DNA from: Rhizobiales bacterium GAS188
GTDB lineage: Bacteria > Pseudomonadota > Alphaproteobacteria > Rhizobiales > Beijerinckiaceae
DNA: 64,000 bases
Direction: 5' to 3'
Assembly: GCA_900104855.1 (NCBI GenBank)
Contig: FNSS01000001.1
Coordinates: 1,674,001 to 1,738,000, forward strand
The position numbers were made by a program, and so were the translations under genes. The notes beneath the pieces are model-generated. The model searched no databases. It had not been told where the DNA came from and saw only the letters and a list, made by a program, of their open reading frames with translations. Below are positions 25,201-33,087 of the stretch, in pieces. The stretch's first letter is position 1, and every line of letters begins with the position of its first letter.

Positions 25201-26616
25201 CGTCGTGAGGCGCAGCTCTTCGACATGGACAGCGCCCTCGGGCGAGGCCGTGCCGCGCAAGCTCATCGACAGGGACGATCCCATCGCCTCGGTCAACGCA
25301 GGGTCGGCGAGAGCCAGGCCTGCCACTTTCACGTCCCCGACAAGCGCGACGCGCGACGCGGGGTCGGTGACGACAGCGTTCGGCGTCGCCGTGAAGCTCG
25401 CAGCCAGCGAAGCAAGCTTCGCCTGTGGCGAGCGCAGATCCGCGGCCTTGAGCTCGGCCGCGATCTTCGGGCCGGCGAGCGGTCCCTTGACGGTCGCGCT
25501 GAAATCGAGGCTGCGGATCTCGGCGCCGCCGGCGACGGTTTTGGCGTCGCCGCCCGGCACCGCGGCGGCCGCAATCGTCATGTCGAGATTGCGCTGCGTA
25601 TCGAGCCCGCCGGCGATGTCGAGGCGGGCATTGCGCGAGGCGACCGCAAGGCGCGAGACGTTCACCGCTCCATCATCCGCGAAGGTGATGTCGCCTTGCA
25701 GCTCGGTGGTGCCCGCGAAGATCGCTCCGGCGACCGGCGGCAACAGGCCTTCGATGCGCGATTGCAGGTTGAGGCCGAGGCGGCGGCCTGCCCCTGCGCG
25801 CCCGAGATCGGCGCCGCCAGTAGCGCCGATGGTCGGGCCTGCGTCGAAGGTGAGGCCAGCCTTGAAGGCGTCGAGAGTGCCCTTGCCGTCGAGGTCGAAA
25901 GTGACGGCCGGCAGGCCCGGAATGCTCGCCGCATGCGCCAGCACCCCGCCTTCGGGCTCCGCGAGCTTGAGCGCGAGCGTCAAGGCCTTGCTGTCGGGCA
26001 CGAGCTGCAAGCGCAGCGCCAGAGCGCCTTCGGCATCGAGCCGCTTGGCGTCGAGACGCAGGTCGAGCCCCTCGGCCGGGTTGCCGAGCACCGCTGCGCC
26101 CGAGACCGAAAGGCGCGACGCGACCCCGATGACGGGTGCGCCGAGCACCAATTCGCCGATCGCGAACTCCTTGATCACAACCTTGACCGGCAGCTCCGGG
26201 AGGATCGGCCCGGCATCGGCCTTTGGCGCCGGCTGATCCGAAGGAAGAGGCTTGCGCAGGAATTCGAGCCGATGGATCAGGAGCTGGTCGACCTCGAGGC
26301 GCCGCGACACCAAAGCCAGGCGCCGCCAGACCAGCCGCACCCTGTCGATCTTCAGCCAGGGCCCGTCGCGGTCGGAAAGCACGATGTCGCTGATGGACGC
26401 GCTCGACGACAGGGCGCCATCGACAGCACCGACCGAAACCGTCGTCGTCTCCGAGGACAAAGCGCGCGAGATCAGGTCGGCGAGCACACCCTTATCGGCC
26501 TCATCGGCACGCGACGGGATGACGAGCGAGAGGCAGACGATCGCCGCGAACAGCACGGAAGCGAGGCAGGCAAGGACGCCCCTCCTTCTCCCGCTCTTTC
26601 GCGGGAGAAGGTGCAA
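22291..26616 (-). CDS. tamB: TamB-like translocation/assembly protein
   Basis: About 1441 residues from a TTG at 26616. After a hydrophobic anchor (VLACLASVLFAAIVCLSLVI) comes a very long beta-rich, repetitive body, and the C terminus (about 300 residues, ending SVGVGAEWEYK) is the conserved TamB/DUF490 domain. TamB spans the periplasm and works with TamA in moving lipids or outer-membrane proteins. tamA lies directly upstream on the same strand. The open frame extends to 27207, through tamA, which cannot be real. Start candidates are TTG 26616, GTG 26556 and ATG 26688; the last lies inside a hairpin repeat. The N terminus is therefore uncertain, the rest secure. Confidence 0.88.
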   Translation of the reverse strand: MHLLPRKSGRRRGVLACLASVLFAAIVCLSLVIPSRADEADKGVLADLISRALSSETTTVSVGAVDGALSSSASISDIVLSDRDGPWLKIDRVRLVWRRLALVSRRLEVDQLLIHRLEFLRKPLPSDQPAPKADAGPILPELPVKVVIKEFAIGELVLGAPVIGVASRLSVSGAAVLGNPAEGLDLRLDAKRLDAEGALALRLQLVPDSKALTLALKLAEPEGGVLAHAASIPGLPAVTFDLDGKGTLDAFKAGLTFDAGPTIGATGGADLGRAGAGRRLGLNLQSRIEGLLPPVAGAIFAGTTELQGDITFADDGAVNVSRLAVASRNARLDIAGGLDTQRNLDMTIAAAAVPGGDAKTVAGGAEIRSLDFSATVKGPLAGPKIAAELKAADLRSPQAKLASLAASFTATPNAVVTDPASRVALVGDVKVAGLALADPALTEAMGSSLSMSLRGTASPEGAVHVEELRLTTPTLGASYAGELGPKLVRGKLALDAAELRHFARLASLPLKGALGLTADLDGAPAERRLTAGLDAHVTNFASGIALADGLAGGKLALAGSVKLLPRGGFGFGNLSLTGMHATARLDGEATPDKAAIAAVIDIPEAKSVDPRLAGKAMITAALTGSLAHPDASLKASLTDGKALDRPVPRLDLEAVARDLTGALEAQLTLAGEVDRKPLAGAAHIAKRPEGGVLADRLSFNLGSADLQGNASFDTNNLATGRLTFKATNLDDLSALLLTRLAGDLNVDATLDATNGRQNARLLAHGQTVAFGASRIEGLDADLAAADLRGRPTLDGTAAIGKAILGGETISGLRLKAKAVPEGSDVALAGNARGLAIEAQARLVPAEPYRIELASLRARGGAHKLALAAPATLSLGPDAIGIAGFVLGIDAGRLRLDGSAGATLSLKGSANAVPLSIADLAQPGLGLSGTADAEFAIAGTPQAPSGDWRVKIDRLVAPQARGSGLPPIDIAGSGRLADGRSSLDLTANAGRVGSLHLTGSAPLSPAGALDIAVQGKLDAAAANGFLAASGRRVSGAVQLDARLRGSTAQPQAEGSVSMSGGSFTDVELGLKLEKIEARIAAHGDTVTIEHVAAATPNGGTVGMSGQLRLDPDAGFPGTLRITGQRAQLVSNSIVAASADLALDLSGPLGREPAIGGRIGIVSMDVTLPDRLPGTMSPIEGTRHLNPSPTAKARLAMEAKAKAHAKRKAAFNGKLNLVISAPNRIFVRGHGLDAELGGELKVTGMLADPQILGGFDLRRGRLAVLGKRLDFTRGHIGFSGELMPELDFMADSQAGDVTAHIGITGPATQPVFAFSSDPSLPQDEVLSRILFQKPSGSLSPFQALQLAQAAAQFAGGGDDAFERLRRSLGVDSLDIGTSSSGSPTVGASRAISDRLSVGVKAGSKPQDSGVSVDLDVTRHIRLQSGVDATGATSVGVGAEWEYK

Positions 26617-26734
26617 GTTCTTGATAGAAAGACTCTGCGGAGTGAGGGCGGATGAGGGACGCTGGTGAAGCGCTCGACGGCCCCTCATCCGCCTCGGCTT
26701 CGCCTCGGCACCTTCTCCCGCAAGCGGGAGAAGG
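26584..26734. repeat. Long copy of the CCTTCTCCCGC hairpin repeat, between tamA and tamB
   Basis: Two hairpins flank a conserved middle. Left: CCTTCTCCCGC (26584-26594), loop, GCGGGAGAAGG (26601-26611). Right: CCTTCTCCCGC (26711-26721) and GCGGGAGAAGG (26724-26734). The middle carries GTGAGGGCGGATGAGGGACG and CCCCTCATCCGCCTCGGC. A second long copy lies at 56663-56801 and single hairpins at 49537 and 59202. Confidence 0.85.
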
Positions 26735-26762
26735 TTAGCGCACGATCGGTAAGCCCGGGCGT

Positions 26763-28754
26763 TCAAAAGGATTGCCCTATGCTGACATAGAGGGTGACGG
26801 GCTTGTCTCCTCTGCGCGGGTTGAGCGGGGCCGCGACGTCCAGGCGGATCGGCCCGATCGCCGTGTAATAGCGCAGGCCGAGGCCGGCCGACATCTGCAG
26901 CGTATCGGAGAATTTCGGCAAGCTCGAGGTGAAGGCGTTGCCGGCATCGAAGAAGGGCACGACGCCGATGGTCTCGGTGATCTTGATGCGCAGCTCCGCC
27001 GAGGCCTCGAGCAAACTGCGCCCGCCAACCACATAGCCGAACGGGCCGCGCGGCCCGAGGCTTTGATAGCGATAGCCGCGCACGGAGCCGCCGCCCCCGC
27101 CGTAGAAGCGCAGATTGGCCGGGATCTCGACGAGCGAAGCGCCGGAAAGCGACCCGATGCGGACGCGGGCGGCGAGCACATAACGGGCATCCTCGTCGAT
27201 CGCCCAATAGGTCGAGGCCTGCGCCTTGGCGACGACCAGGTCGAGGCTCGAGCCGAGGAAGCTAGGATAGGGAGTGAAGCTGGCGTTGATGCGCAGGCCG
27301 CGCGTCGGATCGAGCTTGCTGTCCGTCGTGTCGTAGATGGCGCCGATTGGAATGCCGATCAGCGTGTAGTTGACCTTGCCCAGCACATCCGTGGTGTGGC
27401 CGATCATCGCCTCGGCGCCGATCTGCATCGAGAACGTGTTGTCGAAGCGATGACGGATGGCGACCGTCGCGTCGGCAAGCCGGCTCGAATAACCGCCGAA
27501 GCGATCGCCGCCCGTGCGCGTGTTCTCGGCGAGCGCGTCGATGAGGAGGTCGTTGCGGCTACCGCCGAGCGCCGGCTTGACGAAGCTCGCCTTGAAGCGC
27601 CCGCCGAGATCGGAAAACTTCAGGTCACGGAAGCTCGCAAGCCGCGTTCCGTTATTGCGCGGATTGACGAACAGGTCGCCTTCGAGCCGCAAGCTCTCGG
27701 CGCCGCCGAACAGGTTGCGGTCCTGCCAATAAACCTGACCGGCGGGACCGTCGGTGGTAGAGTATTTGGCGGCGAAGCCCACAACATAGGGCAGGCGGTC
27801 GGCCGCATCGACGAAGATCGGCAGATTGCCGTTCCGGTCGAGCTTCGTCGCCTCGCGGATGCGGATCGAGCCGAGCGCCGGGATCTGGCGCACCGATTCT
27901 CGCGCATCGGCGAGCGCTTTCGGCGAATAGGGATCGCCCTCCTCGATATAGATGAAGGAGCGCACCACGCTCGACGGGAATTCCTGCGGCCCGTTGACGG
28001 TCACTTCGCCGAAGCCGGCGCGCGGCCCCGGATCGAGAACCAGGGTCAGGTCCATCATATGGGTTGCGTGATCGACGACCGGCTTGATCGCCGCCACCCT
28101 GGCGAGAGGATGGGATCTCGCCCGGAAATAGTCGATCATGCGGGCTTGAGCGGCCTTCAGATCGCTGGAGCGCGCCGGATCGCCAGGCTTCAGCCCGATC
28201 ACCTTGGCGGGCAGCTCGTCCGGCGCGAAGGCCCTGCGGCTCGCGGCCTCGAGCACCGCGACGGCGCCGAGCGCGAAGAGCGGCCCCGGCACGACCCTGA
28301 CCGTGATCGGCACCACGGTCCGGCCGCGATGGCTTTCGGCGGCGCGCGCCATTGCGGCGGTCTCGTCCTGGCCGATCCGGAGCACCGCCGTGCCGCTCGC
28401 GATCTCGACAGTCGCGTCGTAATAGCCCGCCCCCCAAAGCGTATCGACCAGCGGCGCGAAGTCATTGACGGCCCGCCGGGCGAGCGAATCGCCGTCGGGC
28501 GGCGCATCCTGGCGCAGCCGATAGAGGCTCGAGGCATCCTTGAGCGCCGTCTTGAGGGCTTTATCGGCGTCGCCGGCGTCGAATTCGACCGTGTAGGCCA
28601 AGGCATCGGTCGAGACCGCGGGCGGCGTATCCTCCGAGCCGAAGAGCCCAAAGAAATCGAAAGCCTCGGCGCGTCCACAGGTGACGGCGAGCGCCGCGCC
28701 GGCCAAGATGTAAGGGATCAGAGATCCGAACAGGCGCCGAGATCGCGACCTCAT
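26763..28754 (-). CDS. tamA: TamA-like outer-membrane assembly protein (Omp85 family)
   Basis: 663 residues. A signal peptide (SLIPYILAGAALAVTCGRAEA) is followed by POTRA-like repeats (residues about 45-280; GFGEVTVNGPQEFPSSVVRSFIYIEEGDPYSP) and a 16-strand beta barrel with the Omp85 signature GGGGSVRGYRYQSLGPRG and terminal aromatic (VSIGQSF). ATG at 28754 is chosen because the upstream extension is not signal-like and AAGG precedes this codon. It is followed by tamB, its periplasm-spanning partner, after a repeat-filled gap of about 150 bases. Confidence 0.92.
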   Translation of the reverse strand: MRSRSRRLFGSLIPYILAGAALAVTCGRAEAFDFFGLFGSEDTPPAVSTDALAYTVEFDAGDADKALKTALKDASSLYRLRQDAPPDGDSLARRAVNDFAPLVDTLWGAGYYDATVEIASGTAVLRIGQDETAAMARAAESHRGRTVVPITVRVVPGPLFALGAVAVLEAASRRAFAPDELPAKVIGLKPGDPARSSDLKAAQARMIDYFRARSHPLARVAAIKPVVDHATHMMDLTLVLDPGPRAGFGEVTVNGPQEFPSSVVRSFIYIEEGDPYSPKALADARESVRQIPALGSIRIREATKLDRNGNLPIFVDAADRLPYVVGFAAKYSTTDGPAGQVYWQDRNLFGGAESLRLEGDLFVNPRNNGTRLASFRDLKFSDLGGRFKASFVKPALGGSRNDLLIDALAENTRTGGDRFGGYSSRLADATVAIRHRFDNTFSMQIGAEAMIGHTTDVLGKVNYTLIGIPIGAIYDTTDSKLDPTRGLRINASFTPYPSFLGSSLDLVVAKAQASTYWAIDEDARYVLAARVRIGSLSGASLVEIPANLRFYGGGGGSVRGYRYQSLGPRGPFGYVVGGRSLLEASAELRIKITETIGVVPFFDAGNAFTSSLPKFSDTLQMSAGLGLRYYTAIGPIRLDVAAPLNPRRGDKPVTLYVSIGQSF

Positions 28755-29172
28755 CCCGCGCCTTCGTCGTGAATGGCGGCGAGGCGGGAGACCGATGGTG
28801 CTGGAATGGAACACGGCGCAGGCCCGCCGGCAGCAGGCCGCTTGGACTGTGTGGCAAGACCCTCCTCGATCGGCCTCATGCCGCTCTCCTGCCTCGCGCC
28901 GCAAGATCCGGGCGCCAAAGCGAAGTCCTGCATGACGGATCGCGACCTCGTCACCACGCATCACCCTGCCGCGAGAAGCCTCGGCATCAAACCTTACGCC
29001 TTCCCCTCCCCCGTCGTTCCGGCCGAGTCAAGAAAAGACGCCCGCGGCGAGGATCCCGAGAGCGACGCTATCTGCCGCCGCGTGATCGGCAAAGCGCGAT
29101 CATGTGGCCCATTTCGTGGCCAAATGGGCGTGAATCGGGTTGCGATCGCCTCGGGCAACAAGCGCACCGGCC
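28755..29172. other. Intergenic region between tamA and the AEC transporter
   Basis: Both neighbours are on the minus strand, so this holds the tamA promoter side and the 3' flank of the transporter. Small open frames occur on both strands but show no recognisable domain, poor ribosome-binding sites and shadow-like composition. No repeat or RNA gene is seen. Confidence 0.4.
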
Positions 29173-30099
29173 TCAGCCGGAGGGTGCGAGATACCAGATC
29201 CACAAGGTGACGGTGACCACCGATGCAGCTGTGGAGAGGGCGATCGCGGTCGCGGCGAAATCCGCCGCCTCCTTGTATTTATGGGCGAAAAGATAGGCGT
29301 TGATGCCGCAGGGGCAGGCGGCGAACAGGGTCGCGACCCCAGCCCAGACCGGGTCGATGGCGAACAGCTTCGCGGCCAGCACATAGACGATGAGCGGATG
29401 CAGGACGATCTTCAGCGCGGTGACGATCGACGGCAGCGCAATGCCGGCCTGCAGCCCGTAGCGGCGCATGGCGATGCCCATCGACAACAGCGCGCATGGC
29501 ACGGCCGAGGCCGCCACCATGTCGAGCACCGACTTCACCGGCCCCATCTCGGCGACCGGCAGATGCACGAGGCGCGCCGCGGCGCCGAGCGCCATGGCGA
29601 TCAGGATCGGGTGGCGCGCCAGCCGCGACAGGATCGCCATGGGGCGCACCTGCCCGCCTTCCGCCAGCACCGTCGCTGCCGTCATGGTGATCGGCAGATG
29701 GATGGCGATCAGGAGGAAGAGCGGCACCTCGCCCGCCTTGCCGAAGGCCTTGAGGATCAGCGGAATGCCGACCAGCACGGTGTTCGCCTGGCCGGCCGCG
29801 AAGCCCGCGACCACACGCGGCAAATGGCCATAGGAGAAGAAGCGCCCGGCAATCCACATGGCGAGCGACCAGACCACCGCGACGCCGGCGAAATAGGAGA
29901 GCCAATAGCCCCAGGGCTGCGCCTCGGGGATCCTGGCCGAGGACAGCGTCTGGAAGATCAGGAACGGGATGGCGATGTCGTTGACGTATTCCGACAGGCC
30001 GTCGCCCATGCGATCGGTGACATAGCGGGCGAGACGCGCCACATAACCGAGGCCGATGACGCCGAAGACCGGCAACACCACGAGAAACGCGTCGAACAT
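29173..30099 (-). CDS. AEC-family (auxin efflux carrier) transporter
   Basis: 308 residues, about ten membrane helices. The family-specific start (FLVVLPVFGVIGLGYVARLARY) and the N-terminal ISPFLIF-like NDIAIPFLIFQTL, plus CPCGINAYLFAHKYKEAADFAATAIALST near the C terminus, match AEC permeases. These carry small organic acids such as malate or malonate. No linked enzyme or regulator indicates the substrate. Confidence 0.87.
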   Translation of the reverse strand: MFDAFLVVLPVFGVIGLGYVARLARYVTDRMGDGLSEYVNDIAIPFLIFQTLSSARIPEAQPWGYWLSYFAGVAVVWSLAMWIAGRFFSYGHLPRVVAGFAAGQANTVLVGIPLILKAFGKAGEVPLFLLIAIHLPITMTAATVLAEGGQVRPMAILSRLARHPILIAMALGAAARLVHLPVAEMGPVKSVLDMVAASAVPCALLSMGIAMRRYGLQAGIALPSIVTALKIVLHPLIVYVLAAKLFAIDPVWAGVATLFAACPCGINAYLFAHKYKEAADFAATAIALSTAASVVTVTLWIWYLAPSG

Positions 30100-30231
30100 G
30101 AAGGCTTAGGGCCTGACTGGGAATTCGGATGGGCTAGGCCGGAGTCCCGACCGTCCCGCCCCGAATTCCTTTGCATGACAACCGGCTTGCCGCGCAAGGC
30201 CGAGGGCGCGGCGGCAAGCGTCAGGGACCGA

Positions 30232-32571
30232 TCAGGTGCGCGGCGAATGCTTGGCCAGATCGCCATCGGCGAGCAGCCGCAGCGCGTTGAGGGTCACGAG
30301 AACCGTCGCACCGGTATCGGCGAGGATAGCGGGCCACAAACCGGTCAAGCCGATGATGGTGGTGACCAGGAAGGCGGCCTTGAGGCCGAGCGCGACCGTG
30401 ATGTTCTGACGGATATTGGCCATGGTGCGCTTCGACAGATCGATCATGGCGGCCACGTCCGCAACGCGGCCGTGCAGCGCGGCGGCATCGGCCGTTTCCA
30501 GGGCCACATCCGTGCCGCCACCCATGGCGATGCCGATATCGGCCGCTGCCAGCGCGGGAGCGTCATTGATGCCGTCGCCGATCTTGGCGACAATGAAGCC
30601 CTGGCCCCTCAGCTCGCTGACCAGGCGCTGCTTGTCCTGTGGCAACAATCCGGCGCGAACCTCGATCGCGAGGCGCTTGCCGATCGCCTGGGCGCTGCGC
30701 CGGTCATCGCCGGTCAGCATGATCGTCCTGATGCCTTTTTCGGCGAGGGCCCTGAGCCCCGCAACGGCGTCCGGGCGGGGTTCGTCACGCATGGCGATCA
30801 GGCCGGCGATCGCCCCGTCGACCAGCAGCACCGAGACGGTCTTGCCCTCCTGGCTCAGCGCCGCGACGCGGGCCTGGTGCCCGGCAGCGAGCCAGACGCG
30901 TTCCGCCGCCGCCTGCGCCGAGCCCAGGAAGACCTCCTCGCCGTCGATGCTTCCGGTCACGCCCTTGCCGGCAAGGGCCCTGGCGCCGGTCGCCGGCGGC
31001 GCCACGATCATGGCGGAAGCCGCGCGAGCCAGGATGGCGCCGGCGAGGGGATGGCTCGAGCCTGCTTCGAGCGCCGCGGCCAGGCGCAGCACATCGGTCT
31101 CGGAGCGGCCGACGCCGATCACGTCGGTCACCACCGGCTTGCCTTGCGTCAAGGTGCCGGTCTTGTCGAAGCAGGCGAGCGTGACCGTGCCGAGCTTTTC
31201 GAGCACGGCTCCGCCCTTGAGCAACAGGCCGCGTCGCGCGCCCGCCGACAGGCTCGCCGCGATGGCGGCTGGGGTCGAGATCACGAGCGCGCAGGGGCAG
31301 CCGATCAGCAGGATGGCGAGGCCCTTATAGATCCAGGCGCTCCAGTCCCCGCCGAATCCGAGCGGCCCGATGAGGGCGACCAGCGCCGCGAGGACCACGA
31401 CGGCCGGCGTGTAATAGGTCGAGAAACGGTCGATGAAGCGCTCAGTCGGCGCCTTGGCTTCCTGCGCCTCCTCCACCAGCTTGACGATGCGTGCGATGGT
31501 GTTGTCCGTCGCCGCCGCCGTAACGCGGATGCGCAGCACGCCCTCGCCATTCACCGTTCCGGCGAAGACGCCGGCATCCTGCGCCTTCAGGACCGGCAGG
31601 CTCTCCCCGGTGACTGGAGCCTCATCGATGGCGCTCTCGCCCGACAGGATAACGCCATCCGCCGCGATGCGCTCGCCCGGGCGCACCAGGATCACGGCGC
31701 CGATCGGCAAGGTCTCGGTCGGCACTTCGCGCGTCGCGCCGTCCACCTCGCGCAGAGCCGTCCGCGGCGTGAGCGAAGTGAGGGAGCGGATGCCGGCGCG
31801 CGCCTTGGCGGCCGCGAGGCCCTCCAGCAGCTCACCGACCAGGAACAGGAAGACGACGGTCGCGCCTTCCTCGGCCGCGCCGATCGCTACCGCGCCAAGC
31901 GCTGCGACCGTCATCAGCATCTCGATCGAGAAGGGCGTGCCGGCCAAAGCCGCCATGACGGCGCGCCGCGCGATCGGCACCAGGCCGACCAGCATCGCAA
32001 GCGTAAATGCGGTAGCCCCGAGCGTCGGCTCGAGCTTGCCGAGGCAAAAGGCGATCAGCAGCGCCGCGCCACTGAGCAGCGTCAGCCGGGCCTTGCGCGA
32101 GCGCCACCAGAGGCCATCGGCGGCTTGGGGATCATCCAAGCCGTGGTCATGGGCATGGCTCGGAGCGGGAGACGCGTTGGCGGCCCCATCATGCGTATCT
32201 CCCGCCTGCGTATCTCCCGCATGCGTATCTCCCGCATGCGCATCTTCCGTATGGGCATGGCCGCCATGCGCGTGAGCGTGACCGTGATCTTGGCCGTGAT
32301 CGTGCCGATGGGAACAGGTGGCGGCCGCCGGTGTGGGCGCGGGGCCGGGCCGCAGCCTTGCGACCTTGTAGCCAAGGCCCTCGACCTTCCTCTCGAGGGG
32401 CGCAAGATCGCTGTCGACGCCATGGCGTACCGTCATGGTGCCGGCGGTCACCGATACCGACGCGTCCGCTATGCCGGGCACACGCCGCGCCGCAGTGGCG
32501 ATCTTGGTGGCGCAGGACGGGCAGTCCATCCCGTCGACCCGATAATGGCTTTGCGTCAGCGGCGCGGTCAT
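30232..32571 (-). CDS. Heavy-metal P1B-type ATPase (Zn/Cd/Pb type)
   Basis: 779 residues. N-terminal heavy-metal-associated domain with GMDCPSC (Cys17, Cys20), then a histidine and aspartate rich linker (residues about 75-140) built from tandem repeats, then the transport core: CPCALVISTP in the metal-binding helix, DKTGTLT phosphorylation site, SSHPLAGAIL, and GDGINDAPALAAADIGIAMGGGTDVALETADAA. CPC with a His-rich N terminus fits Zn2+/Cd2+/Pb2+ export. An ATG at 32601 exists, but the MerR-type promoter places transcription start near 32597, so the ATG at 32571, preceded by AAGGGA, is chosen. Confidence 0.9.
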   Translation of the reverse strand: MTAPLTQSHYRVDGMDCPSCATKIATAARRVPGIADASVSVTAGTMTVRHGVDSDLAPLERKVEGLGYKVARLRPGPAPTPAAATCSHRHDHGQDHGHAHAHGGHAHTEDAHAGDTHAGDTQAGDTHDGAANASPAPSHAHDHGLDDPQAADGLWWRSRKARLTLLSGAALLIAFCLGKLEPTLGATAFTLAMLVGLVPIARRAVMAALAGTPFSIEMLMTVAALGAVAIGAAEEGATVVFLFLVGELLEGLAAAKARAGIRSLTSLTPRTALREVDGATREVPTETLPIGAVILVRPGERIAADGVILSGESAIDEAPVTGESLPVLKAQDAGVFAGTVNGEGVLRIRVTAAATDNTIARIVKLVEEAQEAKAPTERFIDRFSTYYTPAVVVLAALVALIGPLGFGGDWSAWIYKGLAILLIGCPCALVISTPAAIAASLSAGARRGLLLKGGAVLEKLGTVTLACFDKTGTLTQGKPVVTDVIGVGRSETDVLRLAAALEAGSSHPLAGAILARAASAMIVAPPATGARALAGKGVTGSIDGEEVFLGSAQAAAERVWLAAGHQARVAALSQEGKTVSVLLVDGAIAGLIAMRDEPRPDAVAGLRALAEKGIRTIMLTGDDRRSAQAIGKRLAIEVRAGLLPQDKQRLVSELRGQGFIVAKIGDGINDAPALAAADIGIAMGGGTDVALETADAAALHGRVADVAAMIDLSKRTMANIRQNITVALGLKAAFLVTTIIGLTGLWPAILADTGATVLVTLNALRLLADGDLAKHSPRT
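32191..32250 (-). repeat. 15-bp tandem repeat in the ATPase His/Asp-rich linker
   Basis: Four copies of a 15-base unit (ATGCGTATCTCCCGC and variants at 32191, 32206, 32221, 32236) encode repeated HAGDT/QAGDT-type pentapeptides on the minus strand. Number of histidines in the linker would change with copy number. Confidence 0.8.
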
Positions 32572-32603
32572 TTGCGGCAATCCCTTGTCTCGATGCGCCA
32601 TGA

Positions 32604-32634
32604 CCCATACATCCTCTAGTCACTAGAGGAGCAA
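32604..32634 (-). promoter_or_regulatory. MerR-regulated promoter of the metal ATPase, with operator
   Basis: On the minus strand -35 TTGCTC (32634-32629) and -10 TATGGG (32609-32604) are 19 bases apart, the overlong spacer diagnostic of MerR-family activation. The spacer contains a perfect palindrome CCTCTAGT-C-ACTAGAGG (32613-32629). The divergent merR gene starts 12 bases away, so the same site would control both. Confidence 0.85.
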
Positions 32635-32640
32635 GCCCCG

Positions 32641-33075
32641 ATGATGCGACAAGCTGTGCCGATCGGCGACGCGGCGAAGCAAAGCGGCGTGAAGGTGCCG
32701 ACCATCCGCTATTATGAGCAGATCGGCCTATTGGCCGCCCCGCCCCGCAGCGACGGCAATCGTCGCCTCTATGGGCAAGCGAGCCTGACCCGCCTCGCCT
32801 TCATCCGCCATGCGCGCGCGCTCGGCTTCGAGATCGAGGCCATCCGCGCCTTGCTGACCCTGCAGGACGAGCCCGAGCAATCCTGCGCCCGCGCCGATGC
32901 CATCGCCCAGGCCCGCCTGCGCGATGTCGAGCAGAGGATCGCCAGCCTGACCGCGCTGAAGGCTGAGCTCAAACTGATGATCGAAGGTTGCAGCCATGGA
33001 CGGGTCGATGAATGCCGGGTGATCGAAGTGCTGGCCGACCATGCGCTCTGCACCCATCCGGATCACCATGGGTGA
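32641..33075 (+). CDS. MerR-family metal-responsive regulator
   Basis: 144 residues. N-terminal winged helix (IGDAAKQSGVKVPTIRYYEQIGLL), then a long dimerisation helix, then a C-terminal metal site with cysteines in EQSCARAD, EGCSHGRVDECRVIEVL and HALCTHPDHHG. This Cys/His-rich tail is of the CadR/PbrR/ZntR type for Cd, Pb or Zn. It is divergent from a metal P-type ATPase and shares its promoter region. Which metal it senses is not decided by sequence. Starts with two ATG codons in a row. Confidence 0.9.
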   Translation: MMRQAVPIGDAAKQSGVKVPTIRYYEQIGLLAAPPRSDGNRRLYGQASLTRLAFIRHARALGFEIEAIRALLTLQDEPEQSCARADAIAQARLRDVEQRIASLTALKAELKLMIEGCSHGRVDECRVIEVLADHALCTHPDHHG

Positions 33076-33087
33076 TGATCGGCGTCG

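Noticed and set aside
28773-29210. 145-codon plus-strand frame
   Set aside because: No domain, overlaps the AEC gene end, poor start; not supported.
29140-32619. 1159-codon plus-strand frame, the longest antisense frame
   Set aside because: Runs opposite two genes with full functional motifs (AEC and P-type ATPase); composition is typical of antisense in GC-rich DNA.
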